Shown: piece after piece, positions 22,769 to 33,179 of the stretch
Numbering within the stretch: the stretch's first letter is position 1
How the letters are laid out: each line of letters starts with the position of its first letter
Origin: Odontocerum albicorne
Taxonomy: Eukaryota; Arthropoda; Insecta; Trichoptera; Odontoceridae
Length of the DNA: 64,000 nt
Assembly (NCBI GenBank): GCA_949825065.1
Contig: OX463852.1
Span: forward strand, 14,918,127 to 14,982,126
Direction: 5' to 3'
Position numbers and translations under genes: made by a program
The notes under the pieces: generated by a model
What the model was told of the DNA's origin: nothing
The model's database searches: none
The model's input: only the letters and a program-made list of their open reading frames with translations

Positions 22769-23375
22769 AAACCACCTTTATTTACCACGAAGGGTGATCT
22801 TCATCAGAAAAAAGGCATGTTGTGTATCTGGTGGGATTGGAAGGTAATCTATGAGCTGCTCCCATTCAATCAGATTATCAAATTTGAGAAATACTGCTCA
22901 CAGTTATACTACAGCCCACCAGGTTGTTATGTATGCAACGAAAGTGTAATACAATATAAATCGAATGCAGCAATCGACCGGAAGCATTCAGAATTAACAA
23001 ATAGGATAGGTCAAATTCACACCTTTCATCATGATAATGCCAAACCTCACATCTATTTGCAGAGACGGTAAAAATCGGCACCGATGAGATAGGTTGTTCT
23101 ACCCTAACCCTCCGTATTCACTGGACCTCGCATCCTTCGATTACCACTTATTCCTGTCCCTAAATAATTTTCTTAAATGTAAGAACTTCATGTCTTTGAA
23201 TTACTGCAAAAAAATATTTGGAGTATTGGCTCGCTCTGAAAGATGCGAAGATTTGGGAAAATGGAATTTTAAAGTTGACCAAAAGTGGTCTGATATAGTG
23301 GAATATAACTGTGAATATATTTCAAATAATATAACATCTTACTATATTTTATTTTTACCTTTGCATTTAACCTAA
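22768..23375 (+). pseudogene. mariner transposase relic interrupted by a SINE tail
   Basis: Frame 1 (to 23071) reads KGDLHQKKGMLCIWWDWK, ELLPFNQII and, after a foreign insert at about 22907-22962, AIDRKHSELTNR and FHHDNAKPH. The last contains the second catalytic Asp of the mariner DDE/D triad. After a frameshift near 23080, ORF 23094-23375 reads NPPYSLDLASFDYHLFLSL (third Asp) and the family's C-terminal end with WS-IVEYNCEYI. The insert encodes YSPPGCYVCNESVIQYK and matches the SINE-1 tail (AACGAAAGTGTAATACAA). The N-terminal domain and the first Asp are absent. It is a non-functional, SETMAR-like mariner copy. Confidence 0.85.
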
Positions 23376-23399
23376 AATGTGAAATAACCTTTAATAATA

Positions 23400-23940
23400 A
23401 TGATAAAAAGACAATTTACATAGCGTCACTTAGAAAGTAAACTCTCCTCAAGAGACCTTCAACACAGGACTCGAACTTACCACAGATTAAACACATTACT
23501 TAATAATCATTTATAAGAATAGGGAGGTAGTGGCTGCGGCCATTAAATTAGGTTCTTTACCATATCCGTGTATGTTTAGAAAAACACAATTGGTAAGTAA
23601 ACCGCAGAAAACTTACGAAGGGGAGACGAACTACAAAGAAATCTTTGTAGCTCTACCAACATGCGATAGTAACGCATTCGGCTTCAGTTGTAGTGTAAAA
23701 TATGTGTGTAGTATTTATATATCATAATAAATTTTGAAAAGACTTCCTAAAAAGTATTATATTGAAGTGCTTTCTAAAGCTGCACGCGCCACCCATATCT
23801 CTAAAACTAAGAGCTAGACTATTCCACGCCATAGGACCAGTAACGGTTAAAGCTCTGTTATAATATTCCACCCTATTGTATCGATTTGGAACCATCAATT
23901 TATTAAATAAAGACGAAAACGATCTCAAAGTTCAGCTCCT
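23400..23940 (-). mobile_element. LINE-D 3' end: RT C-terminal peptide plus 3' UTR
   Basis: A 68-codon minus-strand ORF (23722-23928) reads FNKLMVPNRYNRVEYYNRA, GPMAWNSLALSFRD and SFRKHFNIILFRKS, then a stop. This is the common C-terminal end of CR1/Jockey/L2-like LINE proteins (WNSLP-S-R, FK-L---L). The 3' UTR continues to about 23400, where the strand ends in a TTATCATTATT-type simple repeat as LINE 3' tails often do. Related copies lie at 49417-50010, 61765-62130 and, in part, 30040-30147. The plus-strand ORF 23530-23727 is in the antisense UTR. Confidence 0.78.
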
Positions 23941-23949
23941 CAGACACAG

Positions 23950-26450
23950 ATTCGAATGATACAATTTCGGATTACCTATAAAACGAAAATGATAAAAAAT
24001 TTCCCAGCTGTATCTTTATTGGTATATGGCTAAATCCAAGATATTGTCTTTTGTTCCTGATTTCTATATAAGAAGAAAACGATATATTCTTTCGCGTATA
24101 AATACATATAATAAGGACAGCTGGCCATTCTGAGAGCTGTACACTCGCATTATAGATACGTATAGCTCCGTACGTAATCCCGGAATATAGGGCAGTCGAG
24201 ATTTCTCGGACTAATGCCCTTTACAAATCACCGTATAATGGACTTCACACCCCCAGCCCATCGTAATGGGGCCGGATCGTTTTATACTCATTTTTCATTC
24301 TTGGAGAAGTATTTATTGAGTACAAGGAACTGTATTTCATGTGATGAATTGTTGGGGCATAAAGAAGAAGCTGGGATATGGGATCGACGCTTATTTTTGT
24401 TGGAAAAGGTTGCAAAAATTTTCGTTACCAATACGAACCCGAGATAATAATGTGTGACATTTTTAGAATTCGCATTGTTGTTTAAGCTTTTATTAAATGA
24501 AATGGATACAAAATAATTAATGAAGTGCTTCTTCCTCCTTTTCGTTCCGGTTCTTGGCAGAGGTGAGCATTTATTATATATTTAGTGCAATATACAGTCG
24601 TTAACAATAATTAAAAATAGTTTAATTAAAATAACTGAAGAAAATTTAGATTGTAAATGAATACAAAATCGACTTGTTACAAAAAGTATAAGCATTAACA
24701 TAAACAAAACATCAAATATCTGAAAGAAGAACGTCTATGATATATATGTACATACTATCTATCATATATACAGAATAAGCAACAGACCAGGGCTCAGGAA
24801 GTACAGGGCAGTAAAATAAAAAAACCTGTTTGAAAAAATAAACCAAAAAATATATTTCCTTTAATTCACCCACTTGATACATATAAGTAAAACATATCGA
24901 AATTTGAAGCAATTTTTTTGGAGGTCTTATCCTACATGATGCCATTTTTCGTTTCAGCATGGAACTTGTCATCATCATCATTAAACTAATATTGGAAACT
25001 AAACCAGTTTATGTTGTAATTTCGTTGTTACCCATTACCTGGCAAAAAATCCATAATGACGTAGTTAGAACACATTATTTCTATAACTCCGATATGAAAA
25101 TAACGTAGATTTGGCAATAAGTATAGGTATTGATTGGATTTTCATATGACCTTGGCAAAATTCAAGAGTAAAGTGAAAAAGATGTTCGTATGGGGATGAA
25201 TTAAGTAAATTATATCATACGAATTTGTTTTCTTCTTGTGTTGGGTATATATATATATAACACTTATTATTCAGAATTTGCTAACCATTTGATTAAGAAA
25301 AGTCCCCTGTTTAACGTCTATCGTGGTTTACCGAGTCTACATACGCGTATTAGCCGCAGCATGTTACAGCTGAACTGTAGAAACAAAACCGACTGAAATG
25401 ATATTCCATGATTTCTTAAAAACAATATCATTTAAGCAAAGTTATTAAAACCATTGATATAAAAAAAAGAAATAAAATCTCAATAAATTTCGAACATTGC
25501 AATTTTACCCATTCAAATCAAATAACGATTTTTTTAAACAAATTTCCAATAAAATTTTAGAATCGGAATTCGCCAATTCAACAAAACCCATCAAGCCCCT
25601 TTTTAGGGATATTACACCCGTGAGTAGCACTTCTTTCTAAAATGCGAAACCCACCCCATTAATGAGAATTATTAAGAATATAACACTAATCGTAAATTTC
25701 AGTTTTTTTCCTGATTTGGAAATCTTTATAGAAGGGATCGTATTTAGCATTGGACCCTTCTCAATTTACAGGCAATATCGTAGACGTACCCTATTATTTT
25801 TTTTCCTCTCAAATAGGGGTGGATTTGAAAATTTGACGGATTTTAATTGGAAAGCTTTTGTATTATCTTGAATGGATTGAATGAAGAGAAATTACACTTC
25901 CTCGGGAATTAATGAAGGCTTTTGCGGAACATGCGTGGATTTAGATTGCTGTTGTGCATTCGTTCCTTTAATTTTTCCCTTCCAGTCGTTTGTTTTTATT
26001 TATTCCCCGTTTACCCCTGAATTTTGTATTTCAGACATTTCAAGCATACCATTTTTCTATTTAAAAACGATTTATTCTATGAGATTCACCCAAATGAAAG
26101 CTTATTCGTGCTATTCATGGTTTGATTACATTTTCAAACACTGGTTCTCGTATACGGGAGATTTCACTCATCGAGTTTACAAAAAATAATAATATAAGTA
26201 GACAATTTGATATGTAAACGCTAATCTTTGAGAGTCGTTAATGTTAACATTCACTATTTATTGTTAGCACTAAATGAATCGTATCGTTCATGTAAAAATA
26301 ATGACACTTTAATTAGTAAATGTTTACATTAACAGGTTGAGCATAGTATCTATCCGAAAAACCGTTTATATAACCAGTCTGCGCCCGCCTTGAATTTTCT
26401 TTATTATACTAATAAAAGTGTTTATCTGAACTTAATATGTATTTTTAAAT
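23950..26450. other. long unassigned stretch with three short ORFs
   Basis: ORFs 24214-24447 (77 aa), 25662-25871 (69 aa) and 25881-26189 (102 aa), all on the plus strand, show no domain I know. The block 25590-26190 is somewhat less AT-rich and has no similarity to the repeat families in the window. It could contain real unique sequence such as an exon or UTR, but I cannot support a product. The 102-residue ORF is Phe/Cys/Tyr-rich without a clear membrane topology. Confidence 0.3.
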
Positions 26451-26459
26451 CCTCTAAGA

Positions 26460-26915
26460 GTCACGTGAATTGGAATGAAACATGAACGTGGAAACTAATA
26501 AAAAAATGAATAAATGCTGTAAAAATGCATGAACTTAGGAGAATACACGGGGTTACAATGTATGACAGTACATGAAATGAAGTATTACATATGAATGTCA
26601 ACTTAAGGCTATGTTAAGTAAGTTGAAAAAATATTATGTGATGGTTTGGTGAAGTGGAACGAATGAATAAAAGACTAATAAAACATATATACAGTTGTAA
26701 ATATGAGTCGAAAGCGTGGTAGAGTAAAACCAAGGAAAGTATGGTTGGATCAAGTTAATAATATAAGTAAATATAAGAAGTAAGAGAAATCGTAGGAGCT
26801 ATATGAGAAAGTGTACGGATGTGGAAAAGGCCAAATATTTGTGTCGATATAGGTAAATCTGACACTTTGTTCTTTCTGTCTATCCCAGCGGGGAGAACGG
26901 CGTAATGGTATTGTA
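26460..26915 (+). pseudogene. LINE-A reverse transcriptase C-terminal relic
   Basis: GGGGTTACAATGTATGACAG gives GVTMYD. AATGTCAACTTAAGGCTATG corresponds to the CELKA box, then TGGTTTGGTGAAGTGGAACG to the WFG--ERM box and CCAAGGAAAGTATGGTTGG to the PRKVWLDQVNN region. The terminus runs to the CTATCCCAGCGGGGAGAACG sequence that marks the 3' end of this family. Frames are broken. Its 3' end faces the minus-strand copy at 27535. Confidence 0.75.
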
Positions 26916-26924
26916 TATGTATGT

Positions 26925-27175
26925 ACTATATTGGAATTTTGAAGTATATGGTGGCCCATGAAAGGCTACAGGATGTACGAGTACATCGTTGTACTGTGCA
27001 CACTGCCATCGTCGCCCTGCCAGTGTGCGCAGTAGCTCCATCCTGTTGGAACCATACCTCCTGATTGGAGGAGCTGAGGAGGCGACACGAGGCGACACGA
27101 GGCAGATGTAGACCACTATCCCGATGGACTGAGCAAGTCAAGAACGAAACAGGGTCCTCTTCGATGTCAGCACTA
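26925..27175 (-). pseudogene. Tc/mariner-like transposase fragment with VWFQQDGATAHT motif
   Basis: The minus strand reads SSNQEVWFQQDGATAHTGRA, a catalytic-core motif holding the second acidic residue in a DDE transposase family common in insects. The fragment ends near TTCATGGGCCACCATATAC, similar to the terminal inverted repeat of the element at 38269-38814. About 70 codons remain, over two shifted frames. Confidence 0.75.
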
Positions 27176-27179
27176 CAAA

Positions 27180-27530
27180 AGGTCTAAAATTGGTAGAAAT
27201 AGAGAATTTTCGTGGGCGAAGTTTGGCAGATGGATTGGAGAGATCATGACCCTCAGTTATGAGAAGTTGAACAATACAAGGGTGTTAGTTAAACAGACGC
27301 AGTAGTGTTTAAAATTTGCCTCAGGACCTTTCTTAAAGAGCTGCATTGGGTTAATCATTTTACGTTATTACACAATATCTTGTAGAGCAGAAAATTTTCT
27401 TTCGAATGACGTATAACATCTACCATTTTATTTTACTTTTGGTGCTCATTTTTAAATTGGAAAAAAACGGACACAACTTATGTTAACACCCAATATACGA
27501 GTAATACATCCCAAAGATCTCGTACGTACA
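27180..27530. other. unassigned sequence next to the transposase fragment
   Basis: It may include more of the same transposon: the minus-strand reading is compatible but too degraded to assign. No gene or tandem repeat is visible. Confidence 0.3.
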
Positions 27531-27534
27531 GATT

Positions 27535-28650
27535 ATTATCATCACGCCATTCCCTCGTTGGTGTAGGCAAAAAACAGTGCCAGAATTTCCTATCTCAACA
27601 ACCATTCTTTGCCACTTCTACATTCATATACCTTCTTATAAAACTCCGACGATTTAGTTGACTTTTCATATTTCTTTCTTTTAAAAGATTATTCACTTGA
27701 TTCAACCATACTTTCATTGGTCTTTCTCTACCACGTCTTCTCCTTAGATTTACACAATATATTTGTTTTGTGAGTCTTTGTTCATTCATTAATTCTGCAT
27801 CTCCAAGCAATCAGTGTTCTACTTCGTCTTACTCATCACATCAGCCTTAAGTTGCACCTTTAAAAATGCTCTGAAATGTATCCTTCTAAATGGTTCTAGT
27901 GATTTTTTTGTAGTGATTTGACCTCTTGTTTTTTTTTTCTTTTCTCTGGTGTTGAATCGAACGTTGTGAGTGCGTGTGTGTGCATTATCTTCTCATTCGT
28001 TTTTTTTTTATTTTACTGCTTAATTATTATAATTGTTCGTATTATACAATAGTTTGTATATATGAACATCATTCTCTATTAGTAATTTTATTTTGACAAA
28101 ATTTGGACTCCTATCAGTTTTTTTTTATTTCTTCGCTGTATCTGTCAGCGTGATATTTGTGGGTTTACTTTTTCTGCCATTTATTATTTTCTGTTTTTTT
28201 CTTAATCTACATGTACAAGGCCGTGGGTTGAAAAATATCTGATATCCTCGCGGCCGGGCTTGCTCTTTATTGATGGGGTGTATCTCAACTGGGGGATGTT
28301 GTGAGTTAAGCCCAAACCTTTTGATAGCTTCTCTCTTGAATGTATTTTCTGCTATTTATCTAGAGATAAATTGGCGATTTCTATGTTAATTTCAACGTAT
28401 TTATATATGTACATACTATGTTGCTATCAATAAACCAACATGTATTTATTTGTTTAAGTTCACATTTTTATTTTACTATTTCATTCTGTATACTTTCATA
28501 CATAATCACTCTGTATTCTTCTCAGTACACGCAAGTCTATGACATTTATTAGGCACCTATCAATCTTTTTTTACATCCACGTTCTATCCCACATATCAAA
28601 GTTGATACTAAAATACAGTTGTGAACTATCATCTAAGCCTACTTAGATAT
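27535..28650 (-). pseudogene. LINE-A relic split by an inserted repeat
   Basis: The 3' portion (27535-27870, with a 71-codon ORF at 27595-27810) reads ELMNEQRLTKQIYCVNLRRR, GRERPMKVWLNQVNNLLKE and RRYMNVEVAK. The next upstream part of the same protein reappears at 28470-28650 (inverted GTCATAGACTTGCGTGTAC, corresponding to the region around YGSETW and VELRAL). Between them are about 600 bases of T-rich sequence and the 230-bp repeat of 28215-28452, so a later insertion split this copy. Confidence 0.75.
28215..28452 (+). repeat. 230-bp dispersed repeat (family R230), copy 1
   Basis: Shared with 31415-31640 and 31740-31905: GTTGAAAAAYATCTGRTATC, CCGGGCT, GGGGTGTATCT, GGGGGATGTT, CCTTTTGATAGCTTCTCTCT and, in the first two copies, GTTGCTATCAATAAACC before TATTTATTTG. 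The AATAAA signal near the end suggests the 3' end of a transcript, such as a retroelement UTR. I know of no assigned family. Confidence 0.75.
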
Positions 28651-28770
28651 TCTCCGGTTTGAATTTTTACATATACTTTGAAGTTTTACATGCACTTTCA
28701 AACATCATTCTCAAAGTATTTATTTAGTGGTGTTTATATGCTACGTAGTTGCGATACTGGCTGGGTTCTC

Positions 28771-28826
28771 AATCCCAAGAAATGACTGATACGTACAGCA
28801 AAATGTATCAGTCCTTTCTTGGGATT
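28771..28826. repeat. near-perfect hairpin, 22-bp stem, 12-base loop
   Basis: AATCCCAAGAAATGACTGATAC pairs with 28805-28826 (GTATCAGTCCTTTCTTGGGATT) with a single mismatch. No repeat copy of it occurs elsewhere in the window. It could be a small-RNA precursor, a MITE remnant or a chance product of template switching. Confidence 0.8.
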
Positions 28827-28939
28827 TGCGCATGTTTAATGCATAAATAGATACTGACCAACACTACCTTTTGCATACGCAATAAGGTGTAAACAACTGG
28901 CCAACTTACGTCACATTCGGCACGAGTCGACATCTGTGA

Positions 28940-29365
28940 TGTCTTTATCTCATAAGGGTGAGAATGGGGTGTGAAGGATGGTCAGTAGCCGTTGTCTAAC
29001 GATTGGCATTCATGCTAAACAATTGAATGAATTTAATTTCATTGAACTTGAAAGGTTCAATTCCTAGCGGATTCACTTTCAGACAGCTTTTACTCTTAGA
29101 CCGTTTTATACTGGAATTTATGTTATTCTGTAGTTTATATGCTGCTTATCATAAATTCTTATTATCTAAAAAAACTCTATTTTGTATTCAATTTGCCGAT
29201 CGCCTGGGAACTTTGATCTTCTTGCCATAGATACTTTGGTTTAGATCCATCAAGACTGTGTTTGCTGAAGTGCAACAGCTTGCATAGTAACCACCAATAC
29301 ACGTTCATTCGTTATATATCCCCAAGGTAGCGGACAATCATACTCGATCACGAGGGATAGCTTAT
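28940..29365 (+). repeat. SINE-like element with tRNA-like head and repeat family E
   Basis: A degenerate head occurs at 28985-29075 (CCGTTGTCTAACGATTGGCA and AAAGGTTCAATTCCTAG). Further on lies family E: TTAGATCCATCAAGAC, AGTGCAACAGC, ACCAATACACG and GACAATCATACTCGATCACG. The 67-codon ORF 29027-29230 lies inside and is not a gene. Confidence 0.5.
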
Positions 29366-29399
29366 CGACATCGATCCATGAGATAGGAAGCATTTGCCT

Positions 29400-30035
29400 T
29401 CAACACCACATTTCGAAGGCATCTATCACAAGGGATGGCGTACCTATCTATCTAAAAGAGGGGGGAGAGGGGGCGTGCGTCCTTAATTTTATCCTCTTAT
29501 CAACATAATCATCATAAAATAACCGTCATCACATGTAGTGGATTAAAAGAAGATTATTTTGACAAAATCAATAAATATTTTTCTGCCTACCTTGATAGGG
29601 AGACCGTTTTAAGGTATGTATGTAAAACTTCAATTTGTTTGTCAAAATTAACTGTTGGAACATTGTGTAAATTAGTAATTTATAAAAAAAGGATTAAACA
29701 ATTCATAAAATATTATTGGCAATGGCTTCAAAATCAAAATTATTTTACAAAAAAAAATAATGTCCGGTGAATCATTTCAATTTCCTTGGGTAGCTGTAAG
29801 CCATTAAATACAAAAGTAAATTTTCTTCTTAGATTGAACGCGTTAGAAAGCACTCATCAACATACTTAAGTGGCTGTGAATATATGTGTATCATATGTTT
29901 GTGTGTATATATATACTCGTAAGTATGCATATGCATTATATTTTTATTTTATATAATATTTAATTTTTTTCTATGTAATTTTTCTTCATATGTCTTGTTT
30001 TTTTAAAGTAATTGGGCTAAGCCTGTTTTGAAAAA
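29400..30035. other. AT-rich stretch, no gene recognised
   Basis: Mostly simple AT-rich sequence. It ends in (AAAT)-rich sequence near 30035, immediately before the chimeric relic. Confidence 0.35.
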
Positions 30036-30039
30036 ATAA

Positions 30040-30663
30040 ATAAATAAATTTATGGTATCACACCACAAGACCGGCCACAGCAAAGGCTCTATCGAAATAC
30101 CCCACCCTATTGGATCGATTTGGAACAATCAATTTATTAAATGAAGGCCGCAAACCCAAAACTTCAGCCAAAATATGCCATGTTGTTCCATGTGAGATGC
30201 CTATGGTGTCAGCTATCACATCCACAGTCGATCGATGATCTTCCAAAACCATACCCTGTATTTTCGCTATGATTTCTGGTGTTGATGCACTTTTTGGACG
30301 TCCTGAGCGTGGATCGTCTTCAACGCTTGTACGGCCACGCTTAAACTTCAAAACCCGTCGGTGAACGGTTGGAAATGAAGGAGAATACTCCTTTAATACT
30401 TTCACCATCTTTGCATGGATCTCAGTAGCCGATAAACCTTCCAAAACAAAGAATTTAATCCCTGCACGATATTCGGATTTTTCCATTGTTAAAAATACAC
30501 TGACACGTCAACTTCAAATGGCATGTAAACAAAGAATGAATTGACAGATCAAAATGAAATTTTGAGTACGTTCTTATGAAAGATGAAATATTAAAATGGC
30601 GTAGAAATTTTGGTTTTTCTACTGCTCCATAGATGTCGCTTTCAAAACTTTTTGACTAACCTA
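30040..30663 (-). pseudogene. mariner 5' part joined to a LINE-D C-terminal piece
   Basis: The right end (30631-30663) carries a mariner-type terminal repeat (GGTTAGTCAAAAAGTTTTG on the minus strand). ORF 30058-30486 starts MEKSEYRAGIKFFVLEGLSA, the N-terminal helix-turn-helix domain of mariner transposases, and continues through GRPKSASTPEIIAK and HRSTVDVIADTIGIS. At about residue 114 it switches without a stop into NKLIVPNRSNRVGYFDRA, the C-terminal peptide of LINE-D (compare 23722-23928). The catalytic domain is missing. The protein, if made, would be a DNA-binding domain with an unrelated tail. Confidence 0.85.
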
Positions 30664-30699
30664 TTATCTCTAAGACACAGATTCAAAGATATAATGGAG

Positions 30700-31290
30700 A
30701 TGCCATATGAAGGGACTTGAATACAAAGAGACAAAATTTGAATCCAATTCAATCTCAATATTTGAGACGATATTGCCTTTTTATAAGCGGACCAATATAA
30801 CAATATTTATGACAACCTTTTATATCAGCCTAGCAGCTGCATTAAAAAAGGACAGAAATATAAATATTTGCGAATTCACGAGAAAAGAACAAAGAATTTT
30901 TCTACAACGGGAATTCACTAATCATGAATATCGTTGAGCCTCAACTGACTACCCATTCAGGGTGGTAGGTGTTGGATCCTCATTGCCATTCGGACGTCTT
31001 CGGGATTAATAGCGGGAGCCTACTTAAATCCGCACAGTTCAAGCAACAATTAATGGAAACAAATTGCCGCCCTGCCGGAAGGTGGTGAGGGCGATAAATC
31101 CATTACTTCCATGCCGAAACGTGCCGCTAAAGCATTCTTCGCACTGCAGAGGAAATGAGACGCATTTGTTATCTTTTACAAAACGAGCCCATTTTTAACA
31201 TTGTTAACGCCTTTTGTTTTTAATATTATACACGGACTGATAGATATATATTCTGAAGCAGGTCATGGTCAACCTTTTTTTAGTCCGCTG
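30700..31290. other. unassigned; 76-codon ORF and a GC-richer patch
   Basis: ORF 30707-30937 has no motif. At 30960-31150 GC content rises, with TTGGATCCTCATTGCCATTC weakly like the middle part of the composite SINE at 36105-36185. No firm call is possible. Confidence 0.3.
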
Positions 31291-31294
31291 ACCA

Positions 31295-31910
31295 GAATTG
31301 AATACCATCACGCAATTTCCCTGTCGGGGTACGCAAATTGAACTAAGGCAGAGAGGATCATACTTTCATATCTCGACACATATCATTCGCCTATTCCCAT
31401 ACACTTTTATACACTTTTATAGGGTGTCGGTTGAAAAACATCTGGTATCCTCACGGCTGGGCTCGCCGTATATTGGTGGGGTGTATCTTAGCCGGGGGGA
31501 TGTTATGAGATGAGCCCAGACCTTTTGATAGCTTTTCTCTTAAATGTATTTTCTGCTATTTATGTGTTTTTGGAATGAATTTAAATATATTATGTACGAG
31601 TACATATTATGTTGCTATCAATAAACCTATATTTATTTATTTGTACCATTACGCCATTTCCCTGCCGGAATAAGTCGAGAAAACTCAGCATCACACTTTA
31701 TTTTTATGACATCCATACAACCTCTCATACTTACGATTTCTTTGACTGTCCTCGCGCCGGGTTCGCCCTTTATTGAATGGGTGTATCTCAACTGGGGGAT
31801 GTTATGGAAGCCCAAACCTTATGATAGCTTCTCTCTTGAACGTATTTTCTATCGTTTATCTTGAGATATATTTGCGATTTCGGAATGTACTCGTATATAT
31901 ACTACCTTGA
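31295..31910. repeat. alternating LINE-A 3' ends and R230 repeats
   Basis: The order is: a LINE-A 3' end in minus orientation (about 31305-31400, CACGCAATTTCCCTGTCGGG), R230 copy 2 (31415-31640), a second LINE-A 3' end (31645-31740, CGCCATTTCCCTGCCGG and CATACAACCTCTCATAC), then R230 copy 3 (31740-31905, internally shortened). The arrangement looks like tandem duplication of a composite unit, later diverged. ORFs 31298-31513 and 31633-31815 have no coding meaning. Confidence 0.65.
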
Positions 31911-33170
31911 TCAAAAAGTTTTAGAACCGGCCACCGTGTGGCGCTATCAGTCACCTGATTTGAATTCTTTTATTTTTTGCTAGGTTACCACATATGTCAT
32001 TGACACTTTCCTCCAAATTTCAGCGTCATAGCTTGAAATTTGTAAAAGTTACGCTGTACTGAGTACATCTACCTTTGTGCGTGTTTTCGATTTTTTACAA
32101 GTTTGCAAATGGCATCAACTGTGCATCAACGAGTTTGTATTCAATTTTGTGTGAAAAAAGGATTTAACGGTTCGCAGACCTTGGAAATGTTGGAGAAGTG
32201 TTTTTCGGTGGCACGAACGCATCAGAAGTGGTCGTGAGTCGGTCGAGGATGACGAACGCAGTGGCAGTCGAAAACCGATGAAAACATCGATAAAATCAAA
32301 GAAATGTTGGCCGAAAACCGTAAATTGACCATCAGAGAGCTGGCAGAGGACTTGAACATCGCTTTTGGATCCGCTCAAAACATTTTGGTTAATGATTTGG
32401 GCCTCAGACGTGTCGCTGCAAAACTGGTTCCTAAAGACCTCAATTTCATGCAAAAAAAGGACCGCGTTGAAATCGCAAAAGACACGATTTCCAAGGCCGA
32501 ATCCAACCCAACATTTATCAAACGGATCATCATTGGAGACGAGACGTGGATTTATGAGTATGACACGCAATCCAGACATCAAGCGAGTGAATGACCTGCA
32601 CCGAATGAGCCGTTTGTTTTCATGAATTACAACGGTGCTGTGCATCATGAATTCTTGCCAGAAAAACAGACAGTCAACAAAGAGTATTATTTGGGCGTTA
32701 TGAGACATTTGCGTGAAGAAATTCGCCAAAAAAACTGGATTTGTGGGCAAACAACTCGTGGATTTTGTACCACGATAATGCACCGTCGCACAATGCGATC
32801 CTTATCCGTGAGTTTTTGACCAAAAACAACACGAATACTATCCAGCAGCCTTCAAATTCCACTGATCTGGCTCCCTGCAACTTTTTCCTGTTCAACCGAC
32901 TTAAAAAACCGCTTCGCGGAACGCGTTACAGCACCCGAAAGGATGTCATGAAAAAATCGAAGACGGCTCTGATGGACATACCGAAAATTGAGTACCAACG
33001 GTGTTTCGAGGATTGGATCAAGCGCTGGCGTAAGTGCGTTGCAGTCGATAGGTTTATAGGGGACCATAAAGTACTTTATATATTGCTCATCAGTTTGTCA
33101 AACTCAAAAATAGTAATTGACTGCGACGATGACATCCTGATTTGGCGAAAACTTCTTTCTCCCTGATATT
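31909..33170 (+). pseudogene. mariner transposase pseudogene, DD34D type
   Basis: The left end carries TTGATCAAAAAGTTTTAGAA, a mariner-like terminal repeat. The reading frame starts at ATG 32109 (MASTVHQRVCIQFCVKKGF), loses a piece around 32180-32260, then continues ESVEDDERSG and KIKEMLAENRKLTIRELAED (helix-turn-helix part). The catalytic core has Asp 1 in IIGDETWIYEYD (codon 32538) and Asp 2 in YHDNAPSHN (codon 32774). The third position is changed to Asn in LAPCNFFLF (codon 32879), exactly 34 residues after Asp 2. A Trp codon is now TGA at 32592, and frame changes occur near 32735. The 3' terminal repeat is not found; the copy ends against another mariner. The 222-aa minus-strand ORF (32115-32783) is its antisense. 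Confidence 0.9.
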
Positions 33171-33179
33171 TTTTTAATT

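Noticed and set aside
25662..26189. Two adjacent ORFs as a two-exon gene
   Set aside because: No family resemblance, no convincing splice junction between them, and composition consistent with chance.
32115..32783. 222-codon minus-strand ORF, the longest uninterrupted one apart from the UGT exon and the Tyr-Ile/N artefact
   Set aside because: It is the antisense of a mariner transposase pseudogene, whose plus-strand pieces match the family.
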